A stretch of DNA of 11,031 nt from an uncultured bacterium. Its GTDB lineage: Bacteria > Cloacimonadota > Cloacimonadia > Cloacimonadales > Cloacimonadaceae. The notes below the pieces were generated by a model. That model made no database searches, was not told where the DNA came from, and was given only the letters and a program-made list of their open reading frames with translations. Of the stretch, positions 5,785-11,031 are shown one piece after another (within the stretch, counting starts at the first letter, position 1; each line of letters opens with the position of its first letter). Position numbers and translations under genes: made by a program. Location of the stretch: the NCBI GenBank assembly GCA_937924555.1, contig CALDSN010000030.1:1-11031 (forward strand), written 5' to 3'.

Positions 5785-6717
5785 ATGAAGACAGCATTTG
5801 TATTTCCCGGACAGGGAGCTCAGTATATCGGAATGGCTTTGGACTTCATCCAAAGCGACCCCCATAACTTAGAGACAATTAATTCCTTTGACATTGCCCA
5901 CAATACCACTCTCAAACAGATAATGCTGGAGGGTCCAGAAGATAGCCTAAAACAAACCAGCTACACTCAACCTGCCATCCTTTTTCATAGTATTGCCGCT
6001 TATAGACACTTTACTGCTCACAGCAAGGTGCAGCCAAGCTTTGTAGCAGGTCACTCCCTGGGTGAATTCAGTGCTTTGGTAGCTGCCGGGATGCTTTCAC
6101 AAAAAGATGCCATGCATATTGTTCACAAGCGTGGTGAATATATGATTAAAGCCAATGCAGGCGTGCCCTTTGCCATGGCAGCGATTATTGGCTTGGATGC
6201 CGGTACTGTGGTGGAGATATGTAGCGAAGCCTCCGGTGCCGGATTGGTGCAGGCTGTGAACTTTAACACCCCCATCCAAACGGTTATCTCCGGCACAGCC
6301 GAAGGTGTGGCTGCTGCGGGTGAACTTGCCAAAGGCAAGGGTGCTAAGCGTGTGCTTCCTTTGGTTGTAGGCGGTCCATTCCATACTCCCCTTATTGCCC
6401 AAGCAAGCTTGTGGCTGTATGATGAGATGAAGACTTTTAACTTCCATAACAGCGAGATCCCCGTGGTATCCAATCTGGATGCTCTACCAAGCACCGATGG
6501 AATAGCTGAGCGAGATAAACTTGCCAAACAGATAATCTCCCCGGTGCGATGGGTGGAGTGCGTGGAATTTATGATATCCCAGGGTGTAACCCGCTTTATC
6601 GAGTTTGGACCCCAGAAAGTATTGGGTGGGATGATTAAAAACATCAGCAAAGATGCGGAAGTGTTTTCCGTTGACAAAATAGAGGATGTTGACGCTGTTG
6701 TTTCAGTAACAGGATGA
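5785..6717 (+). CDS. fabD: Malonyl-CoA:ACP transacylase
   Basis: This 310-aa enzyme transfers malonyl from CoA to the phosphopantetheine of ACP, supplying extender units to FabH and FabF. Visible motifs are GQGAQ (9-13) for the oxyanion hole, nucleophile Ser91 in GHSLGE, malonate-binding Arg116 in HKRGEYM, and catalytic His200 in GGPFHTPL. The C-terminal FGPQKVLGGMIK is typical. An in-frame start at 5737 would overlap the end of fabH; ATG 5785 is preferred because MKTAFVFPGQGAQ is the usual family N-terminus and it lies 20 nt after the fabH stop behind an aacgagg site. Length matches the family. Confidence 0.95.
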   Translation: MKTAFVFPGQGAQYIGMALDFIQSDPHNLETINSFDIAHNTTLKQIMLEGPEDSLKQTSYTQPAILFHSIAAYRHFTAHSKVQPSFVAGHSLGEFSALVAAGMLSQKDAMHIVHKRGEYMIKANAGVPFAMAAIIGLDAGTVVEICSEASGAGLVQAVNFNTPIQTVISGTAEGVAAAGELAKGKGAKRVLPLVVGGPFHTPLIAQASLWLYDEMKTFNFHNSEIPVVSNLDALPSTDGIAERDKLAKQIISPVRWVECVEFMISQGVTRFIEFGPQKVLGGMIKNISKDAEVFSVDKIEDVDAVVSVTG

Positions 6718-6753
6718 TGCGTCATTATTCTGAATCACGTTCATGAGGATTAG

Positions 6754-7494
6754 ATGATTAATAGTATAAAAGACAAAGTTGTGATTATCACCGGTGCTGC
6801 ACGCGGAATTGGCTATGCCATAGCCGAGAACTTTATTGCTGAAGGTGCCAAAGTGATAGTGATAGACATCTCTCAGGATGCAGTGAATGCCGCAGTGGAG
6901 AAACTTGGTGCCAATGCCACGGGTTTTGTTGGTAATGTTACCGACAGTGCCGGTATGGAAGCCATCTTCGCGGAGGTTGCATCCAAGTTTGGCGGTATAG
7001 ACTGCCTGATAAACAATGCCGGGGTCACTCGCGACAACCTGATGCTTCGCATGAAGGAAGAGGAGTGGCAGTTGGTGTTGGATATCAACCTCAAAGGTGC
7101 CTTTATCTGCACCCAAAAGGTGTTCAAGCACATGATGAAAGCCCGTAAAGGTAGCATCATCAACATGGCGAGTGTGATCGGACTGATGGGTAATGCCGGG
7201 CAGGCGAACTACGCAGCTTCCAAAGGTGGTTTAATTGCCTTCACCAAATCCTGCGCTAAGGAATTTGCCGGCAGAGCTGTGCGTGTGAATGCCATTGCCC
7301 CCGGTTTTATAGAAACAGAGATGACTGCTGCATTGAGCGCAGAAGTCCGCGCCGAATATGCCAAGGTTATCCCCTTGCAAAAGATGGGCAACCCCACTGA
7401 TGTAGCCAACCTCTGCTTGTTCCTTGCCGGTGATGCAAGTGCCTATATCACCGGGCAGACCATAGCCGTGGATGGCGGATTAACCATGCAATAA
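6754..7494 (+). CDS. fabG: 3-oxoacyl-ACP reductase
   Basis: This 246-aa short-chain dehydrogenase/reductase performs the NADPH-dependent reduction of 3-oxoacyl-ACP, the first reductive step of each elongation cycle. The Rossmann motif TGAARGIG is at 13-20 and NNAG at 87-90. The catalytic residues are Asn112 (LDINLKG), Ser140 (INMASVIG), Tyr153 and Lys157 (YAASK). The C-terminal ITGQTIAVDGGLTM is the standard FabG ending. The position between fabD and acpP supports FabG over the many other SDRs. The gap after fabD is 36 nt with a tgaggat ribosome site. Confidence 0.96.
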   Translation: MINSIKDKVVIITGAARGIGYAIAENFIAEGAKVIVIDISQDAVNAAVEKLGANATGFVGNVTDSAGMEAIFAEVASKFGGIDCLINNAGVTRDNLMLRMKEEEWQLVLDINLKGAFICTQKVFKHMMKARKGSIINMASVIGLMGNAGQANYAASKGGLIAFTKSCAKEFAGRAVRVNAIAPGFIETEMTAALSAEVRAEYAKVIPLQKMGNPTDVANLCLFLAGDASAYITGQTIAVDGGLTMQ

Positions 7495-7550
7495 GCTAAG
7501 ATTGAAAGGGATAAACCCAATCAACATAGAAGACACTCTTCAATAACATA

Positions 7551-7556
7551 GGAGGA
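7551..7556 (+). promoter_or_regulatory. Strong ribosome binding site of acpP
   Basis: ggagga ends 3 nt before the ATG at 7560 and is one of the strongest ribosome sites in the operon. This fits the high amounts of ACP cells need. Confidence 0.5.
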
Positions 7557-7559
7557 ATA

Positions 7560-7793
7560 ATGGATATTGAAGCAAAAGTAAAACAGATAGTGATGGACAA
7601 GCTGGGAGTCGAAGAGTCCCAGGTGGTTCCTGCCGCTAACTTTATCGAAGACCTTCGTGCCGATTCCTTGGATACTGTTGAACTTGTGATGGCTTTCGAA
7701 GACGAGTTCGAGATCACCATCCCGGATGAAGACCAAGACAAGCTTCGCACAGTTGGACAGGCTATCGATTACCTGAAGGAAAAGCTGGGTTAA
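7560..7793 (+). CDS. acpP: Acyl carrier protein
   Basis: This 77-aa acidic, helical protein carries growing acyl chains on a 4'-phosphopantetheine arm. The attachment serine is Ser36 in the DSLDTVELVMAFEDEF signature, followed by EITIPDED, typical of fatty-acid ACPs rather than polyketide or peptide carriers. Length and net acidity are normal. It is preceded by a 65-nt gap and a strong ribosome site, and followed by a 154-nt gap with a hairpin, so its expression may be adjusted separately from fabG and fabF. The carrier form needs a phosphopantetheinyl transferase, which is not encoded here. Confidence 0.97.
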   Translation: MDIEAKVKQIVMDKLGVEESQVVPAANFIEDLRADSLDTVELVMAFEDEFEITIPDEDQDKLRTVGQAIDYLKEKLG

Positions 7794-7805
7794 GCCCAAA
7801 TGAGT

Positions 7806-7850
7806 GTGGGTCAATCCTGATAGCTTAGTTGGTATCAGGATTGTATCCAC
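7806..7850. promoter_or_regulatory. Hairpin between acpP and fabF
   Basis: caatcctgata (7812-7822) pairs perfectly with 7833-7843 around a 10-nt loop. A short outer stem, gtgg (7806-7809) with ccac (7847-7850), extends it past an internal loop. No T run follows, so full termination is unlikely. RNA processing, partial attenuation or 3' stabilisation of acpP mRNA are possible. It begins 12 nt after the acpP stop. Confidence 0.5.
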
Positions 7851-7947
7851 CTTTGTGTTTATCCGAAAGATATTGTGCTATATGGCAGTATGTTTCAGAT
7901 CAACATAAGTTGTAAGCCTAAATATTGAATTACTAACAGAGGTTTTT

Positions 7948-9189
7948 ATGTCTAAAAGAAGAGTCGTTATAACCGGTATTGGTGCCATCACACCTGTGGG
8001 GCACAATGTTTCCCAAACTTGGCAAAGCCTTATCAATGGCGTTAGCGGTGTTGGCTATATCTCGCATTTTGACACCACCAATCTGCCCACTCGCATCGCT
8101 GCTGAAGTGAAGAATTACAATCCTGAAGAGCACTTTGACCACAAAGAAGTAAAGAAGCTTGATACATACACTCAATTTGCCCTAATCGCTGCCCGTGAAG
8201 CCGTGGCAGATGCCGGCTTGGTTCCCGGGGCCTTCGATCCGGATAGGACCGGCGTGATAACCGGTTCCGGTATTGGTGGCATCCTCACCTTTGAAGAAGA
8301 GACCATCAAGAGTTACACTCGCGGTCCCAGTCGTATCAGCCCTTTCTTCATCCCCAAAATGATAGGCAATATCGCTGCAGCGCACATTAGTATCGAGCAT
8401 AACTTCAAAGGGATAAACTACAATGTTATGAGTGCCTGTGCCAGCGCCAACCATGCCCTTGGTACCGCCATGCGCTCCATCCAATACGGTGATGCAGACA
8501 TCATCATCAGCGGTGGTACGGAAGCTGGGGTTACTCCATTGGCAGTAGGTGGATTCTCCGCCATGCGTGCCCTCTCAACCCGCAACGATGAACCGGAAAA
8601 GGCATCCAGACCCTTTGATGTGGACCGTGATGGCTTTGTGATGAGCGAAGGAGCCGCCATACTGGTGTTGGAAGAACTGGAACATGCTCTTGCCCGCGGT
8701 GCCAAGATTTATGCAGAAATGGCAGGTTACGGCGCCACCGGAGATGCATATCACATCACTGCTCCCACAGAAGATGGCGAAGGCAGCACCCGTGCGATAA
8801 ACATGGCGCTGAAAGATGCCGGCATGGTTCCTACAGATATACAATACATCAATGCTCACGGCACATCTACTCCTTTGAACGACAAGGGTGAATCCATGTC
8901 CATCAAGACTGCTTTTGGCGAATATGCCTACAAGGTTAAAATCAACTCCACCAAATCTATGGTTGGGCACATGCTTGGTGCTGCTGCCGGTATTGAAGCC
9001 ATTGTATGCGTAAAAACCATCGAAACAGGCATCATCCATCCCACAATAAACTTGGTGAACCCCGATCCCAACTGTGATCTGGATTACACTCCCCACACAG
9101 CAGTGAAGCATGTGGTGAATGCAGCTCTTTCCAACTCTCTTGGCTTTGGAGGTCATAACTCTGCCATTATCATCAAACGTTACGTTTAG
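7948..9189 (+). CDS. fabF: 3-oxoacyl-ACP synthase II (KAS II)
   Basis: This 413-aa condensing enzyme elongates acyl-ACP with malonyl-ACP. The Cys-His-His triad is complete: Cys164 in SACASANHALGTA, His304 in NAHGTSTPLNDKGE and His341 in MVGHMLGAAAGIEA, with Lys336 in the STKSMVGH motif. The start MSKRRVVITGIGAITPVG and the end SNSLGFGGHNSAIIIKR are standard. Residue numbering is one off from E. coli FabF (163/303/340). There is no fabB-like second copy in the window. The ribosome site agagg (7938-7942) precedes the ATG. The 154-nt gap from acpP may hold a secondary promoter, but no convincing hexamer pair was seen. Confidence 0.96.
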   Translation: MSKRRVVITGIGAITPVGHNVSQTWQSLINGVSGVGYISHFDTTNLPTRIAAEVKNYNPEEHFDHKEVKKLDTYTQFALIAAREAVADAGLVPGAFDPDRTGVITGSGIGGILTFEEETIKSYTRGPSRISPFFIPKMIGNIAAAHISIEHNFKGINYNVMSACASANHALGTAMRSIQYGDADIIISGGTEAGVTPLAVGGFSAMRALSTRNDEPEKASRPFDVDRDGFVMSEGAAILVLEELEHALARGAKIYAEMAGYGATGDAYHITAPTEDGEGSTRAINMALKDAGMVPTDIQYINAHGTSTPLNDKGESMSIKTAFGEYAYKVKINSTKSMVGHMLGAAAGIEAIVCVKTIETGIIHPTINLVNPDPNCDLDYTPHTAVKHVVNAALSNSLGFGGHNSAIIIKRYV

Positions 9190-9194
9190 CTTAC

Positions 9195-9209
9195 AAGGCA
9201 TATTGCCTT
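9195..9209. promoter_or_regulatory. Small hairpin at the rnc translation start
   Basis: aaggca (9195-9200) pairs with tgcctt (9204-9209) around a 3-nt loop, ending 2 nt before the ATG at 9212. It would bury the only ribosome-site-like bases upstream. Confidence 0.4.
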
Positions 9210-9211
9210 AG

Positions 9212-9991
9212 ATGGAAAAGCGGATGAAGACAATCATCTCCAAGATTGTTGAGTATTTTAACAGTCGCAAGATAACTGAGCAATACCCTAAGTGGGAAAA
9301 GAGCCTTGTGCAACTGCAAAAGCGCATTGATTACAACTTCAATGATGCCACTCTGTTGCATGCTGCGCTCACCCACAAGTCTTACTTACGGCGGCGTTAT
9401 GATGATCACAAAGCCCCCTCTCCCTTCGAGCGAATGGAGTTCTTGGGCGATTCCATCCTTGGCTTCATAGTTAGTAAAGAACTGTTTGCCCGTCACCCCG
9501 AAGAGCAGGAGGGAAAGCTCTCCAAGCTAAAATCCAAGATAGTATCCGAAACATACTTAACCCTTAAGGCAAATGCGATAGACTTGGGCAAATATGTGCT
9601 CCTCAGCCCGGAAGAACAGCAATCTGGAGGTGCCTCCAAAGCGTCCATCCTTTCCGACACCATGGAAGCCCTGATCTGTGCCATATACCTGGATAGCGGC
9701 ATTGCTGCTGCAGGCAGATTCATTAAGCATCATGTTTTGCTGGATTATGAAGCCACCGTTACCCGTGACGAACTGGTTAACTATAAAAGCATCCTTCAGG
9801 AGTTCATGCAAGGCAAGAACCAGGAGCCTCCACGATATGTCACTATTGCCGAAGAGGGACCGGAGCACAGCAAGACCTTTGTGGTGGAGGTGCGCATCGG
9901 CAGTAAGTTACTCGGAACCGGCAAAGGAAGCACCAAGAAGAACGCCCATCAGGAAGCTGCCCGCATCGCCTGCCAAAAACTTGGCGTATAG
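9212..9991 (+). CDS. rnc: Ribonuclease III
   Basis: This 259-aa double-strand-specific endoribonuclease processes rRNA precursors and structured mRNAs. The catalytic domain has the signature ERMEFLGDS (73-81) with Glu73, Glu76 and Asp80. The second metal-ligand pair is Asp149 and Glu152 in SDTMEALICAIYLDSG. These match E. coli Glu38, Glu41, Asp45, Asp114 and Glu117 at a constant offset of 35. A double-stranded RNA-binding domain (~190-258) ends in GKGSTKKNAHQEAARIACQKL. There is an N-terminal extension of about 30 residues. The start could instead be ATG 9224 (MKTIIS), because a hairpin covers the region before 9212. rnc downstream of fab/acp genes is a common arrangement. It closes the operon 22 nt after fabF. 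Confidence 0.94.
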   Translation: MEKRMKTIISKIVEYFNSRKITEQYPKWEKSLVQLQKRIDYNFNDATLLHAALTHKSYLRRRYDDHKAPSPFERMEFLGDSILGFIVSKELFARHPEEQEGKLSKLKSKIVSETYLTLKANAIDLGKYVLLSPEEQQSGGASKASILSDTMEALICAIYLDSGIAAAGRFIKHHVLLDYEATVTRDELVNYKSILQEFMQGKNQEPPRYVTIAEEGPEHSKTFVVEVRIGSKLLGTGKGSTKKNAHQEAARIACQKLGV

Positions 9992-10003
9992 GCTTTAAGT
10001 TCT

Positions 10004-11031
10004 CTACCCGCTTATTACCACACTCATTTGCTTACGAATGGCAGCACCGCCGTCTGCGGACTGTGATTCCCACAGGATGAGATATACCCCTCGCTCTGCA
10101 TAAGCGCCGTTCTGTCTGCGTCCATCCCACTTTATCAACCCACTCTGGGGACAGTTCATATTGTCGGCAAGGATGCGGATATTGTTCCCCCGCATATCAA
10201 ACACCTTACAACTAACCTTGTTAGCGCTGGAGTTAAGATTGTAGATAAGGCTAATCTCCTGTCCGGCTCTGGCTTTACACGGACTACCGCTTATTGCAAC
10301 TTTCCCTTCACCGGGTAATTCCAATGCCGGGGGTATGCTGTTTTGCCTACCCGGTGTGCCCCCTGAGGGGTGGTAACAACTGCGCCAACGAACATGGTTA
10401 TCGCTATCCACAAAGCGTTCACGTGATACACCTTTTGTAATCTCAGCCTCATTGTAGGCAAGAGAATCCAGCGCAAGCTCGTCGCAATACAACACCAAGC
10501 TATCTCCATCATTGTTAAGGTTCACCCAGCTTGTTGCCGTTACAATGGCGTTAGCAGGGCAATCGGGATACCTTGCCTTCAGCGAGGCTGCATTGGTACA
10601 GATAACATAATGCCCAATTGCCGCAGGCAAGCTAAAGTTAATGCTGCCCTGTGTGGCATCCTCAATGCGATAGTCCCCCGAGGCGTAAACCGTGCTTTGA
10701 TACAGCTCCAGCCATTCCTGATTCCCGCTCTCAGGATCGGCAAGAAACTCGTTAATATACAAGCTGGGGACTGCCTCTCCTACTGGATTCAGGTTAAGGC
10801 TGTTATTGCCCAAATTGTTATCCCCGGCAAGCTCAAGAGCTATCTCAAAGGGTGCTGCGGAACACAGGAAAGAAGCCTGCACCAGCGTGGAGTCCTCCGG
10901 TTCAATCGGGCTGATCTCGCAGTTGTAAAGCTCTGTTCCGTTTTGGGTTATGTTCAGGTATGCAGTATCCTGTGGGAGGATAGAGCTGTTGTTTTTTACA
11001 TACAGTTGCAGTTCCGCAGTTCCCGCATCCC
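10004..11031 (-). CDS. Secreted/surface protein with lamin-tail and FlgD-Ig-like domains, 5' partial
   Basis: The frame stays open to the right window edge, giving 341 visible residues of the C-terminal part; the real start lies outside. Domains in order (visible numbering): a CARDB-like beta domain (~1-85, AELQLYVKNNSSILPQDTAY); a lamin-tail domain (~88-228, LYINEFLADPESGNQEWLEL ... HPSGGTPGRQN); and a FlgD-Ig-like C-terminal domain (~245-341, VFDMRGNNIRILAD ... KWDGRRQNGAYAERGVYLI). The last domain is the type found as a C-terminal sorting or anchoring module in Fibrobacterota- and Cloacimonadota-like secreted proteins. The protein is therefore probably exported and beta-rich; ligand and role are unknown. 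A GTG at 10882 is an internal codon, not a start. It converges on rnc with 12 nt between the stops. Confidence 0.8.
   Translation of the reverse strand, partial: DAGTAELQLYVKNNSSILPQDTAYLNITQNGTELYNCEISPIEPEDSTLVQASFLCSAAPFEIALELAGDNNLGNNSLNLNPVGEAVPSLYINEFLADPESGNQEWLELYQSTVYASGDYRIEDATQGSINFSLPAAIGHYVICTNAASLKARYPDCPANAIVTATSWVNLNNDGDSLVLYCDELALDSLAYNEAEITKGVSRERFVDSDNHVRWRSCYHPSGGTPGRQNSIPPALELPGEGKVAISGSPCKARAGQEISLIYNLNSSANKVSCKVFDMRGNNIRILADNMNCPQSGLIKWDGRRQNGAYAERGVYLILWESQSADGGAAIRKQMSVVISG

Noticed and set aside
6123..6725. A 200-codon open frame on the - strand within fabD
   Set aside because: The + strand encodes FabD with all catalytic residues; the antisense frame has no recognisable motif or ribosome site.
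8575..9201. A 208-codon open frame on the - strand within fabF
   Set aside because: It is an antisense shadow of FabF with low-complexity composition.
10880..10882. GTG as the start of the surface-protein gene on the - strand
   Set aside because: The frame stays open to the right window edge with domain-like sequence, so this is an internal valine codon of a partial gene.

Overview
This window carries a conserved bacterial housekeeping block, a type II fatty-acid/phospholipid synthesis operon in the order rpmF-plsX-fabH-fabD-fabG-acpP-fabF-rnc (about 3.45-9.99 kb). It is flanked on the left by a two-gene operon (self-cleaving repressor plus RmuC) and a repeat-filled gene-free kilobase, and on the right by the end of a convergent gene for a large secreted protein. 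The organism is probably a Gram-negative bacterium of the Fibrobacterota/Chlorobiota/Bacteroidota side of the tree. Candidatus Cloacimonadota is my best guess, from the combination of a lamin-tail-domain plus FlgD-like C-terminal secreted protein, the intergenic palindromes and the moderate GC content. This assignment is inference and cannot be proved from the window.

Layout. Positions 1-1075 hold no credible gene. They hold several unrelated inverted-repeat structures: GC-rich hairpins (1-210), a ~190-bp element with long inverted ends (258-448), a nested palindrome with a perfect 20-bp inner stem (514-647), short direct repeats (741-917) and a long hairpin (980-1036). Next comes a compact control region (1076-1187) with a good sigma70-type promoter and four TTAG-centred operator-like sites. 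It drives an XRE/S24 LexA-like repressor (1188-1916), coupled by 8 nt to rmuC (1925-3343).

A 249-nt gap with a possible promoter precedes rpmF (59 aa). From there genes run head to tail with gaps of 1-154 nt and one 1-nt overlap: PlsX makes acyl-phosphate, FabH starts chains, FabD charges ACP with malonate, FabG reduces, AcpP carries the chain, FabF elongates, and RNase III ends the unit. All expected catalytic residues are visible in FabH, FabD, FabG, FabF, AcpP and Rnc. No fabZ, enoyl reductase or fatty-acid regulator gene is present, so these must lie elsewhere. A hairpin lies between acpP and fabF, and a small hairpin covers the rnc translation start.

The operon ends only 12 nt from the stop of a convergent gene (10004 to beyond the right edge) encoding a CARDB-like / lamin-tail / FlgD-Ig-like secreted protein.

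The most interesting part is the repressor-rmuC unit. Its LexA-type autocleavage residues and 24-bp-spaced operators suggest a damage-inducible or lambda-CI-like autoregulated switch controlling RmuC. The rest of the coding sequence is ordinary core metabolism.
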